Shown here: in pieces, positions 33,417 to 42,941 of the stretch
Numbering within the stretch: the stretch's first letter is position 1
Layout: each line of letters opens with the position of its first letter
Made by a program: the position numbers and the translations under genes
Assembly (NCBI RefSeq): GCF_004011695.2
Contig: NC_082407.1
Coordinates: forward strand, 1,302,001 to 1,366,000
DNA: 64,000 bases
DNA from: Ascochyta rabiei
Taxonomy: Eukaryota > Ascomycota > Dothideomycetes > Pleosporales > Didymellaceae
Direction of reading: 5' to 3'
Notes under the pieces: model-generated
The model's input: the letters and a program-made list of their open reading frames with translations, nothing else
Database searches by the model: none
Told to the model about the DNA's origin: nothing

Positions 33417-35150
33417 ATGGCGACATCATCCAAGCAGAAAGAGCAGACACACTGGCTAGATCGCTACGCCGCAGGTTTCCACACCTGGATGACCTGCGTC
33501 GGTAGAGATGGACAGACGGCATTCCAGCGCCCGCTCGGGCTAGTCGAGACGTCCTTCGACTCGGACGGCGCGTACTACGGCGGGCGGGCAGACATGACCG
33601 GAACCCTGAGCTGCGAAGTGCGCCACGTGCTGTCTGCACACGACTTCCGCCGCAGGGTCGCCGCCGCGTGGGCTTGTCTGCGGCTGCGGCATGTGTTGCT
33701 GTTGAGCCGGCGGTGCGAGGATGGCGGGCTGCGGTGCTTCCGGGTCGATGTGCCGCGGAGTGTGGAGGAGGCGGTGCGGGATGTCGAGGAGAGTACGACG
33801 TGGGTGGGTGAGTGGTATGGGGAGGTTGACGAGTGCGAGTTGCACGAACACGCGCTGAACGTGGCGCGCGTTGTCGAGCCGGAAGAGTGTCTGTCTAAAC
33901 TGCTTGTCTTGCCGCTGCAAAGACTGCCGGGGGGGAAGACGTATCAGCTGCGCTTCCTGATTGTCATGGCGCACCAGATTTCCGACGGGCTGAGCGCGTA
34001 TGGGTGGTTTAAGGATTTCATCCGCATTCTGAATCTGCCGGCTGTCGCCATGGAAGAGGAGATCAAGGCGTGTCTGCACCCTGATGCAGTGCGGGCGAGA
34101 CTTCCGCCAGCGCAGGAAGATCTCTATCCTCGGATCCTAGGGAACAAGGCTCGCCAGCGCTGGATATGGGCGATTATCCGCGTGCTGCGACACGTCAAGA
34201 AGACGCCCCCGCCGACGTTCCCCAACCCTCTGTACCGCGCACACCGCCTGTCAGAACCCGTCGCGCTGGAGCCAATCTACTCGAAACTGTTCTCGTACCG
34301 TGGGGACAACATGCCACCGCTCTCCACAGGCCACCTGACCGCGACGCTCTCCCCCGCCGCCTCAGCCCGCCTCATCACGCTCTGCCGCGCCGCCAAGCTG
34401 AGCATAGGAGCCGGCTGCTTCGCGCTGGCCGGCCTCGCAATGATGGACACGCACGCCGCGCAGCATCTCGACCCCAGCACGCCACCCACCCAGATCCCCG
34501 CAATGACAGCCTCCTTCCCCCTAAACCCCCGCGCCTTCTTCGCCGACCCCCCACCCGCCGAAAGCTGCATGCTAGCCTTCTCCGACGGCATCGTGCTGCC
34601 CTTCCTCCCGGCCACCTTGCCCATAGAACCGCGCTTCCGCCTCGCAGCCCGCACCGCGAACCGCGAGCTGCGCGCGTACCAAAAGCGACTGCGCACCACG
34701 GGCGGCGGGCGCGTGAGTGCGGGGCTCGACCGCCACAGTCCCGCGCGCCTGCTGGCTGCCGGGTACGTGAGCCAGATTGAGCGCGGGGGTAGTAAACTGC
34801 CGGCGGACCGGCGCAGGGGGTTTGCGAGTCCGCAGGGGCAGCTGCAGGCTAGTGGGGGGTTTGCGGCGACGTGTGGTGTCAGTTCTGTGGGGAGTCTGAA
34901 GGGGTATTTCAGGCCTGGAGAGTATGATTTGGCGGACGAGACTAAAGACTTCGTGGTCGATTATAGGGGGTTGAGGATGGGTGTTCGAGCGCGGGATGGC
35001 GAGTTCTTGGTCGGTAGCTCGACGGACGCAGAGGGCCGGGTGGGGTTTGGCGTCAGCTATGATATGAATGCGATTGATCGAAAGACGGCGGAGAGGTGGG
35101 CTGAGACCATTACCGGGTTGTTGGAGAAGCGTGGTGGGTCGAGGCTGTAG
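33417..35150 (+). CDS. CoA-dependent acyltransferase, condensation/alcohol-acetyltransferase type
   Basis: Single exon, 577 aa. The active-site motif HxxxD is present as AHQISDGLSAYGWF (His about 186). The N-terminal part reads as in the chloramphenicol-acetyltransferase fold (HVLSAHDFRRRVAAAWACLR, YQLRFLIVMAHQISDG), and the C-terminal half has the matching lobe (TGHLTATLSPAASARLITLC, GAGCFALAGLAMMD, GRVGFGVSYDMNAID). No DFGWG motif was found, so it is not a standard BAHD enzyme. Such proteins acetylate alcohols or secondary metabolites. No other metabolic gene adjoins it, so the substrate is unknown. Confidence 0.75.
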   Translation: MATSSKQKEQTHWLDRYAAGFHTWMTCVGRDGQTAFQRPLGLVETSFDSDGAYYGGRADMTGTLSCEVRHVLSAHDFRRRVAAAWACLRLRHVLLLSRRCEDGGLRCFRVDVPRSVEEAVRDVEESTTWVGEWYGEVDECELHEHALNVARVVEPEECLSKLLVLPLQRLPGGKTYQLRFLIVMAHQISDGLSAYGWFKDFIRILNLPAVAMEEEIKACLHPDAVRARLPPAQEDLYPRILGNKARQRWIWAIIRVLRHVKKTPPPTFPNPLYRAHRLSEPVALEPIYSKLFSYRGDNMPPLSTGHLTATLSPAASARLITLCRAAKLSIGAGCFALAGLAMMDTHAAQHLDPSTPPTQIPAMTASFPLNPRAFFADPPPAESCMLAFSDGIVLPFLPATLPIEPRFRLAARTANRELRAYQKRLRTTGGGRVSAGLDRHSPARLLAAGYVSQIERGGSKLPADRRRGFASPQGQLQASGGFAATCGVSSVGSLKGYFRPGEYDLADETKDFVVDYRGLRMGVRARDGEFLVGSSTDAEGRVGFGVSYDMNAIDRKTAERWAETITGLLEKRGGSRL

Positions 35151-35414
35151 ACGTCTGTCGCATCGCTTGAGTTTAGGGTATCAGTGTGGAAGAACAACTC
35201 TTTTTGGCTGTTCAAGCATCTTGCTCAAACACTGTCAAAGAACAAGCACAGTGGATGCTGCGTCGAGCTTTCTGCATTCACATCACTAGAATACGCGACA
35301 AGACGACGGACAAAACAGATCGATTCGGCTGTTCTCCAAGCCTAGGGTAGTCTTATTGAACCAGTTGACTATTGCACAGATTTATGTAACACGGACTTGT
35401 CTAAGGTAGGTCGC

Positions 35415-36528
35415 TTATGCCTTCTGGGCGACGATGCCTGGGTTCTGTCAGTGGGACTACAAGCAAAAGGGTGCGGGGTTCATACGCTCAACGTCGACGA
35501 TGGACTGGTCGAGGATCGACTTGAGCGTCTTGGGGCTCTCGAGCTCCTTCTCGATCTTGGCGATGATGGACTCGGCGAGCTCGCGCTGCTGCCTCTGCTT
35601 GACCTGGCCCTCGTAGCGGACCCACGAGTCGAGGACGGTCTTGGCCTCGTGCGCGATGGCGGTCTTCTGCTCGAGCTCGAACGCCTGGGCCTCGAGCTTG
35701 GCGGTCTCCTGCGTGGTGTTAGCCAAGCCACAGTCGCAAGGCCCTTGGCTCTCCCGTATGTGTCCATGCGGGTGTCATGTGGGTGTGGGTACCTTGGAGA
35801 CCTCGAAGAGGGTCTTGGTGATGTCGATGACGCCGCCGAGGTCCTGGACGCTCTCGATGCGCTGCTGGACGGCCTTGGTGTGGTCGGCGCGAGCAGAGTT
35901 GAGGATGCCCGAGATCTTGTCGACCTGCTGCTGGGCGTACTCGGACCAGGCGGGGCCAGCGTACTTGCCGACAGCCCAGAAGATGGTCAGCAGCGAGAGG
36001 GCGACGATGGACTCCTCGTTGACGACGTAGAGCTCGTTGCTGATGGCGGCGACGGACAGACCCGCGCCGGCGGACAGGACCGCGGCCTTGGTGAGGGGGC
36101 TGTTGCCGGGGACGGGGATGGCCTCCATGATGCTCTGGGCCTTCTTCTTGGGGTCCTCCTGCGAGGACTGGAAGCGGGCCTGAGCGTGGGCGGCGAGCGA
36201 TGGCACGGTGCGGAGAGGGAGGGCAGGGCGGAGACGGGCGGCGCCTGTGCGGAGTGAGCATGCGAGTGAGGGTGAGGGTGAGGTGAGGTGAGGTAGGTGA
36301 GGTAGGTAAGGTAGGTGAAGTGAGGTGAGGTGAGGTGAGGTGAGGTGAGGTGAGGTGAGGTGAGGTGAGGTGAGGTGAGGTGAGGTGAGGTGAGGTAAGG
36401 TGAGGTGAGGTGAGGTGAGGTGAGGTGAGGGTGAGGTGAGGGTGAAGGGGCTAGGGGGCCAATGGCATCAGAGTGGCATCGGCGGGCTGCGACGTACCGA
36501 CCGCGCTCCTTGCGAGACGAGAAGCCAT
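35415..36528 (-). CDS. ATP4: Mitochondrial F1Fo-ATP synthase subunit 4 (b), ATP4
   Basis: Minus strand, four exons: 36528-36498, 36244-35793, 35708-35486 and 35437-35415; introns 253, 84 and 48 bp; 242 aa. The first exon gives MASRLARSAV, continued across the long intron by GAARLRPALPLRT, a clear mitochondrial presequence. Two membrane segments follow (KAAVLSAGAGLSVAAISNEL and SIVALSLLTIFWAVG), then the long coiled stalk (ARADHTKAVQQRIESVQDLG, ETAKLEAQAFELEQKTAIAH), ending in VDVERIVAQKA. Subunit b links the F1 head to the membrane sector as part of the peripheral stalk. The first intron is filled with pentamer repeats. Divergent from NOC4. Confidence 0.95.
36261..36446. repeat. Pentamer array (GGTGA)n inside the ATP4 first intron
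   Basis: About 36 copies of GGTGA with a few GGTAG and GGTAA variants. In the ATP4 sense strand it reads TCACC repeats, hence pyrimidine-rich. The donor at 36497 (GTACGT, same hexamer as the NSA2 donor) and the acceptor CGCACAG at 36250-36245 lie outside the array. Confidence 0.95.
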
Positions 36529-36721
36529 TGCTGCGGATGAAGAGTGGGGAGGGTCGAGGTGGTGACGGTCGACTGCAAGCTTCTTCCGACGTGAGGTTGA
36601 GGTCGCGAGCCACGGGGGCTAGCCGCATTGGGGCAGAACTTTTTCGTGCAGCCCTCCACCACCGTCGCGACGCCAGCGATACTCGACGACACCGACAATC
36701 CACGCCCACCGCAAACACGAC
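36529..36721. promoter_or_regulatory. Bidirectional promoter, ATP4 / NOC4
   Basis: 193 bp between divergent start codons. TCGACGACACCGAC occurs at 36683, 39 nt before the NOC4 ATG, resembling TCGACGACGTTGACCGAC at the same offset before bL21m. Confidence 0.45.
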
Positions 36722-38420
36722 ATGCCGGGCACCAAGCTCGCCGCCGCCTCGGGCGTCAAGCGCAAGAGAGACCCGGCCAAAGCCGAGCGCCGCGAAGCAA
36801 AGTCCAAGAAGCGCCAGAAGTCGCCCACCACCACCAACGGCGACGACGACGTCCAGGCCGAGATCCTGCAGCTCGAAGCCCAGATCCTCGAGTCGCGCCG
36901 CCACTACAACAACATCGCGACTCTGCTGCAGCGCTGCACCACCTCACACGACGGCGGCGACGATGCGCCTGTCCTCGCTGCCGTCGCCCTCTGCAGGGTC
37001 TTCTCGCGTCTGCTGGCCGCCGGCGACATGGCCAAGAGCAAGGGCATGGGCGAGGCAGAGGCGCTGGTCGTGTCCTGGCTGAAGGAGCGCTACCGTGACT
37101 TCCTCGACGCCCTCGCCCAGCACTTCCTGCCCAGCGACAGCCCCGCCAAGCAGTCCGTCGCCCTCACCCTGCTCATGCGCCTGGTCAAGGAAGAGTCCAA
37201 GGCCACCAAAGACTACAGCCTCAAGAACGGCCCCCTCTCCCGCCTCATCGAGGCGCTCCTGTTCCTGCCCGACGGCGACGCCAGCCGAGAAGAGTTTGCC
37301 GACAAGTACTTCAAACACTTCGACGACGTGCGCTTCCACACCTTCAAGACCATCAAGAACGTGCTCGCCACCGACCTCGACGACGCAGAGAAGCAGACCG
37401 CCGCCTCCAACAGCCTGTCTCTGCTGCTGTCGCTCGACACCGTGCCGCAGTCGAAAGACGACATCAATAACTACCACACCGACTCGCAGTCCAAGAGCTC
37501 GAGACCGACGCTGCAGGCCTACAAGGTGCAGGCACAAGAGGCGTGGTTGGCGACGATGCGCGCTGGACTCACCAAAGACCAGCGCAAGTCCATCCTGACC
37601 ACATTCTCCTACCAAATCGCCCCGTGGTTCCAGCAGCCCGAGATGCTCATGGACTTCTTGACCGACTCGTACGATGTGGGCGGCGCGACCTCGCTGCTCG
37701 CCCTGTCCGGACTCTACTACCTCATCTCGGAGAAAAACCTCGACTACCCGTCCTTCTACCTCAAACTCTACTCTTTGCTGGACGAGGGCCTACTTCACTC
37801 CAAACACCGATCACGCTTCTTCAGGCTGCTGGACACTTTCATGTCCTCGACACATTTGCCGGCTGCACTTGTCGCCAGTTTCATCAAGCGTCTCTCACGC
37901 TTAGCGCTGCACGGCCCGCCTGCCGGTGTGGTCATTGTCATCCCCTGGGTCTACAACATGTTCAAGCGCCACCCCGCCTGCACGTTCATGATGCATCGTG
38001 AGGTCCGCGACGACGCGTTGAAGGAGAAGCTGGAACAGGAAGGCATGGACGATCCATTCGACATGAGCGAACTGGATCCCATGGAGACAAACGCCATCGA
38101 CAGCAGCGTCTGGGAGCTCGAAGCACTGCAATCACACTACCACCCCAACGTTGCAACATTAGCGAAGATCATCTCAGAGCAGTTCACAAAACGCTCGTAC
38201 AACCTGGAAGACTTTCTCGATCATTCCTACACAGCTGTAAGTGCCCTCGCTCATCTGTCGTCACTCATACTAACTTGTGTAGCTCCTCGACACCGAGCTG
38301 GACAGAGACCTCAAGAAAGACCCAGAAGTCGAATTCGAGATACCCAAGCGCATCTTCACCGCCGAAGAAGGCCTGAACCCATTGGGCCAGCTGCTCACAC
38401 AAGTCATAGAAGCGAGATAG
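36722..38420 (+). CDS. NOC4: Nucleolar complex protein 4 (NOC4), 40S biogenesis
   Basis: Exons 36722-38236 and 38283-38420, with a 46-bp intron (branch ACTAAC); 550 aa. A basic N-terminus (GVKRKRDPAKAERREAKSKKR) suits nucleolar targeting. The middle is helical-repeat sequence and the CBF/Mak21 domain follows: FYLKLYSLLDEGLLHSKHRS, FFRLLDTFMSSTHLPAALVA, SFIKRLSRLALHGPPAG, WVYNMFKRHPACTFMMHR, then SSVWELEALQSHYHPNVATL and FTKRSYNLEDFLDHSYTALL. The second exon ends GLNPLGQLLTQVIEAR. NOC4 with NOP14 is required for 40S subunit maturation and export. It converges closely (82 bp) on the next minus-strand gene. Confidence 0.94.
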
Positions 38421-38502
38421 ACATTACGTAGTATATACAAGCGGCACAGTCCCATCTATCCAACACCATCAACTCCATGACTGAAAGCAGCGCCTCACAC
38501 CC

Positions 38503-39630
38503 CTACTTTCCAAACGGCTTCATCGCATACGTTATCCAATACTGCACATACGTATGAATACTCAGGTCTCTGACTTCCCTCTTCGCATCCGCGAGCGTGT
38601 TCTGCAGATCCTCTGGCCTGCCACCGAGCACCTGCGTGTAACCCCTCAACATGTACGCTTCAAACCCGCCGTCCAGAATCATAACCTGCTCCATCCTGCC
38701 CACCGTCCTCAGCCGCTTCGACCGTGGCCAGGGCCCCATGGGCAGCTTGTACACTTGATCATGCACACTCGTGAAGCCCGCGTCTCGCATCTGCGACGCC
38801 CATTGCTTGGGCGCATCGAGCGGTGCGCCCATCTTCTCCGCAATCTCGAAGTAGAGGCGTCCAGACTCGACGTAGCCGCTGTTGGCGGGGATGCTATCGT
38901 CGTCGGACAGCGCGCCGGGGATCGTGCTGCACAGCTGGATCCAGCCTCCGGGCTTGAGGTGCGTGTACGCCTGGCTCAGCAGGCGGGGCCAGTCGCGCAC
39001 CGCAGTCATCAGGTCGCGGCCGTGGATCAAGTCAAAGTGCGCTGCCCGGTACTGCCAGTCTTCCTCGACGTCGTCGATTTCAAACGTGCAGTTGGGCGGT
39101 ACGAATGGGGGTTGCGTGGCAGCAATGTCCACGCCCAGCACTTCAGCAGAGGGGTATTTGTCGGCCATGTCCATGGCCCAGATGCCCGTCCCCGTGCCGA
39201 GATCGAGGATCCGGCTGTTTCCGCTGTTCAGCTGGCCTTCGGGGATGGGAGCGACAAAGAGTCGCTCCCTGAGCAGGAGGTGGTATTTGTGGTGCTGCAG
39301 GTCATTTCGATCCAGCTCTTTCTCATCAATGGGCATGCCGTATGCATGTTTGCCGTAGGAGGGATACAAGCGGCCTTCGATTTCGACGCCACGCCGTACT
39401 TCTGAAAGAATCGATGACAGGAATGAAGAGGCATCGGAATCAGCGTATCTGGGATGGTTGTGAGCCTAAAACTCTGCGAGAGGCACTGCTGCAACCCACC
39501 CTTCATCCGTGTCGGTCGAAGCCTCGTCGGTGTCAGTCTGGGGCTGGATAACGTGACGTGCGTCATTGTCCTGATCGACTCCAGAATCAAATCCCGACAG
39601 ACTGGTTCCCGCCTCGTGATGGACCTGCAT
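38503..39630 (-). CDS. SAM-dependent methyltransferase, LaeA-like
   Basis: Minus strand, exons 39630-39500 and 39448-38503, intron 51 bp; 358 aa. The acidic Ser/Thr/Asp-rich start (MQVHHEAGTSLSGFD .. TDTDEASTDTDEG) leads to GRLYPSYGKHAYGMPIDEKE and the SAM-binding motif RILDLGTGTGIWAMDMADK. LGVDIAATQPPFVPPNCTFE, the post-I region and FDLIHGRDLM follow, then LKPGGWIQLCS. This layout is that of the large LaeA/velvet-associated-like fungal methyltransferase family. True LaeA controls secondary metabolism; most family members have unknown targets, and nothing here shows that this one is LaeA itself. Divergent from an O-methyltransferase (313 bp). Confidence 0.88.
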
Positions 39631-39943
39631 GTTGGCGGCGCAGCTCCTTTTGCAGCAAGAGTGGGCAGCAGAAGCTATTGCAAGGTTTGTCTCCCACAGC
39701 GCAGCAGTAGCAGCTTCTTGTCACACCTCGCGCATCCTTCGCTGACGCGCCAGCTTTGCCGACGCACACGCTAATGGCTCCTTGCGGATCCTGCGAGGCC
39801 TTGCCGTGAGGTCCCCCCCACATCTTAACCCGCAACGTTGCGGTCCCTGACCCCTTGACTTGAATCGCGCAGAGGCTATCAGAGGAAGATCAAGGAACTG
39901 CATGAATCAGGCACAAGTGTTTCATTGGAAAGAATCTCTCAAT
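39631..39943. promoter_or_regulatory. Shared divergent promoter region of two methyltransferase genes
   Basis: 313 bp between start codons 39630 (minus) and 39944 (plus); if the upstream ATG at 39902 is used the gap is 271 bp. Confidence 0.45.
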
Positions 39944-41265
39944 ATGGCGACCGGTTCACCACCCTCACAAACAACCCTCGACATCCTTGGCGAGATCACG
40001 TCGCTTGGCGATGGCCTCAAGAGCGGGTCGCAGGGCGCAAGAGAGGGTCTTCTATCCGCAGCGTCGCGGTTGATAGCAGAGCTTCAGCACCCGACCGAAA
40101 ATGCATTGCAGCTCCTCTGGGCGCAACCCACGCACCTAGCCGTGATACGCATGGCGGTAGAGATCAAACTATTCCAAGCCATGGAATCCACGCCCGCGAC
40201 AGGCGAGAGCAGCGCCTCGATCGCAGCGCGCTGCACACCAGAGGGCGCCGTGGACCCCGTGGACCCCGTCCTCGTAGCGCGTATGCTACGCCATCTCGCG
40301 GCTATGTCGACAGTGCGCGAACTGGGCCCGGACGTCTTCGCGCCCTCGCCCACGTCGCGCGCCTTCGCGAGCGACAAGTACCAGGACACGATTCTGTATA
40401 TCGTCGATAACTTCCAGCCCGCGCTCGACGCCGGGCCCAGCTACTTCCGCGCGAATGCATTTCAGACGCCCAACTCGAGCGTCGATGCTCCGTTCCAGCA
40501 TGCCTTCAACTGCAAGGGGACGCACTACTTCGAGTACTTCGACAGGGTGGATCGCGAGATGGGCAGGCGGTTTGCGAGCATGATGGATGTGTGGAGTATG
40601 GGGCGGCAGAGGTGGTTTGACGCCGACTACTATCCGGTCGCTGAGCGACTAATCGCCGGCGCCGAGACGACCGCGAGTGGCGAGGATAGCAGTGAAGAGA
40701 AGACGTTCCTGGTCGACATCGGCGGCGGAACAGGCCACGACATCAAAGGCCTACGCGCCGCCTTCGGCGACCAAATCCCAGGGAAACTGATCCTACAAGA
40801 CCGCCCCGAGGTCATCGACCTCGCGGCCGTAGATGCCGGCGACGAGAAAATGGCACACGATTTCCTCACCGAGCAGCCCATCAAAGGTAGCGAGAGCTGA
40901 AACACCAAGCCCCCTTCACCAAGACATCGATGCTAACCCAACTCTTCCCAGCCGCACGCGCCTACTTCCTACACAGCATAATCCAAGACTGGCCCGACAG
41001 CACCAACGCGCAAATCCTGCGCTCCTTGATCCCCGCCATGAAGCGCGGCTACTCGAAGCTGCTCATCAACGACTTCGTGCTGCCCAACGCGGGTGCGCAC
41101 TGGAGCCAGACGGCGCTGGACTGGGAGCTGATGGCGTCGCTGGGGGCGCGGCATCGCACTGTTGCCGAGCACGCGGCGCTGTACGAGGGGGTTGGGTTGA
41201 GGATTGCCGGGGTTTGGAAGCATCCGCGGGGGTTGGATGCGCTGGTTGAGTTGGAGTTGGCATAG
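39944..41265 (+). CDS. O-methyltransferase (plant-type fold), catalytic His replaced by Gln
   Basis: Exons 39944-40886 and 40952-41265, intron 65 bp with GCTAACC branch; 418 aa (432 if ATG 39902 is used). N-terminal winged-helix dimerisation part (LQLLWAQPTHLAVIRMAVEI, PVLVARMLRHLAAM) and SAM-binding motif FLVDIGGGTGHD around 255. GKLILQDRPEVID, then LINDFVLPN and WELMASLGARHRTVAEHA. Fungal relatives have LHDWPD where His is the general base that deprotonates the substrate hydroxyl; here the codons read SIIQDWPD, so Gln stands in that place. The protein may be altered or inactive as a methyltransferase. Substrate unknown. Confidence 0.88.
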
Positions 41266-42374
41266 CTGGTGAGGTGACGAGATGATGAGGTGATGAGATG
41301 GTGAGGTGACGAGATGGTGAAGTGACGAGATGAAATGAGACAATGAGACGAGATGAAATGAGACAATGAGACGAGATGAAATGAGACAATGAGACGAGAT
41401 GAAATGAGACAATGAGACGAGATGAAATGAGACAATGAGACGAGATGAAATGAGACAATGAGACGAGATGAAATGAGACAATGAGACGAGATGAAATGAG
41501 ACAATGAGACGAGATGAAATGAGACAATGAGACGAGATAAAACACACACACCCATATACTTACTGCACGGCAATAAAAAAAAGTTACACTTATCAAACAC
41601 CAGTCAGTCAACAGTCCTCTCCATCTCCTCTCCTCTCTCCATCTGTCTCCCCGTCTCCCGTCTCCCGTGAAATTGATTTGTGAAAAGTCATGACTATCTG
41701 CTTGCATTTGCACCTGCCTAGCGCACGTTGGCCATGCGCGGGTTCCTAACTTGTTTGGTTCTCGGCGCGTCTCCGGTTGGTGGACTACTGTGTAGTGGTT
41801 GCGAGGCTAATGCAAGCCTTCATGCAGGCCTCCCGAAGGCGTCGCCGACGATGAGAAGAACGTTTGGAGAGGACAGAACAGAACAGGATGAAATGAAATG
41901 AAATGACGAGAACATGTGCGTGGTTTCACGGCGGCTGGCTGTCATGAAACGCAGTGCATCATGTTTGGCGTGGGAGTGCATGGGTCAGAACCGATTCTCA
42001 TCACTGGCCAAATCACACCACGAGTGCACAACAACCATGCGAAGCACCTCACGGCGCCGAGTCTGTATTTGTTCAAGACTGTCTATACACGACTGCCACG
42101 GCATCCGTAGACGTAAGCGTATTAGCGGATCCATGTAGTCATTACCCCCATCCAGCGCCAATCCGTGTAAAGCTAGAACCCATTATTATCCGCCATGCAA
42201 TCAATGCTCCAGCTTTTTGAAAATAGCCGACCATGCAACAAGCGGTTGAAGGAGATTATATGTCGAAGAGCGTGGTCGTTAAAAGGGCAGTGCGACGCCG
42301 GCCGAGCGCTAGCAAGTCACATGCCGCTGTATCATGAGAATGGAAAACGTGTCGCGACAAAGGGTGTCATGCGC
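41266..42374. other. Intergenic region with 23-bp minisatellite
   Basis: About 1.1 kb between the O-methyltransferase and the GPI-type gene. The first 270 bp are repeats (separate entry); the remainder contains no supported gene. Confidence 0.6.
41324..41538. repeat. 23-bp minisatellite, about nine copies
   Basis: Near-perfect tandem copies of the 23-bp unit GACGAGATGAAATGAGACAA+TGA, preceded from 41268 by degenerate GAGGTGACGAGATG units. It starts some 60 bp after the O-methyltransferase stop, so it probably lies in its 3' UTR or terminator region. Confidence 0.92.
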
Positions 42375-42941
42375 TTATGCGAACAAGGCAGCGCCCATAG
42401 CGAAGACGACACCGCCGATGGAGGCCATCTTGGCCGCAGCAGCGCCGGTAGACTCGGGGACACCAGACGAGGTACCGCTGGCGCCTCCAGACGAGGCAGT
42501 GGAGGCAGGGCTGGAGGCGGTGCCGGAAGCTGCGCCGCTGCTGGGCTTGGCGGAGCTGGCAATGGGAACACTGGTGTTGCCGGCAGGGGGAGCGACCGAA
42601 GTGACCAGCGTGGGGACGACAACGGGGACGGAGCTGACGCCAGCAGGTGCTGAAGAGGGAGCGACTGGCGCCATGTTAGAGATCAGGTCATGATGCATAC
42701 TGCGGTGGCTGGACTTACCAGGGGAGGGCAGGGGGACGGGCGTGACCGAATACTCAGCAGCGGAGGTGGAGACGGCGGGGGCAGATGAAGCCACAGCAGA
42801 TGAAGCCACAGGAGCAGAAACTACAGGCGCAGTGGCAGTAGCAGGAGGCGCCTGGATCTGACCATCGCTGATCTGGGAGATGGGCTGGACCTGGGCGGCG
42901 ACGGCGGCAGCCAGGGCAACGACGGAGATGGCGAAACGCAT
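42375..42941 (-). CDS. Small Ser/Ala/Pro-rich GPI-anchored-type cell-surface protein
   Basis: Minus strand, exons 42941-42719 and 42664-42375; 54-bp intron with GTAAGT donor and CTAAC branch; 170 aa. The intron length is a multiple of three and is open, so an unspliced frame of 188 aa also exists; the donor and branch make splicing likely. Residues 1-16 are a signal peptide (MRFAISVVALAAAVAA). The middle is Ser/Ala/Val/Pro-rich, suitable for O-glycosylation, and the end is a small-residue site followed by a hydrophobic tail (ESTGAAAAKMASIGGVVF). This is the layout of fungal GPI proteins of wall or plasma membrane. No enzyme domain seen. Confidence 0.75.
   Translation of the reverse strand: MRFAISVVALAAAVAAQVQPISQISDGQIQAPPATATAPVVSAPVASSAVASSAPAVSTSAAEYSVTPVPLPSPGKSSHRSMHHDLISNMAPVAPSSAPAGVSSVPVVVPTLVTSVAPPAGNTSVPIASSAKPSSGAASGTASSPASTASSGGASGTSSGVPESTGAAAAKMASIGGVVFAMGAALFA

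Noticed and set aside
35397..36257. 286-codon plus-strand frame over ATP4
   Set aside because: Leu/Asp/Gly-rich mirror of the ATP4 coding strand; ATP4 is complete on the minus strand with four exons.
33417..41265. A secondary-metabolite cluster formed by the acyltransferase and the two methyltransferases
   Set aside because: ATP4 and NOC4, both housekeeping, lie between them, and no PKS, NRPS, terpene synthase or P450 gene is present.
41049..41713. Three overlapping minus-strand frames with S-H-F-I-S-S repeats
   Set aside because: Generated by the 23-bp minisatellite, whose period visits all frames; no start context or conserved sequence.
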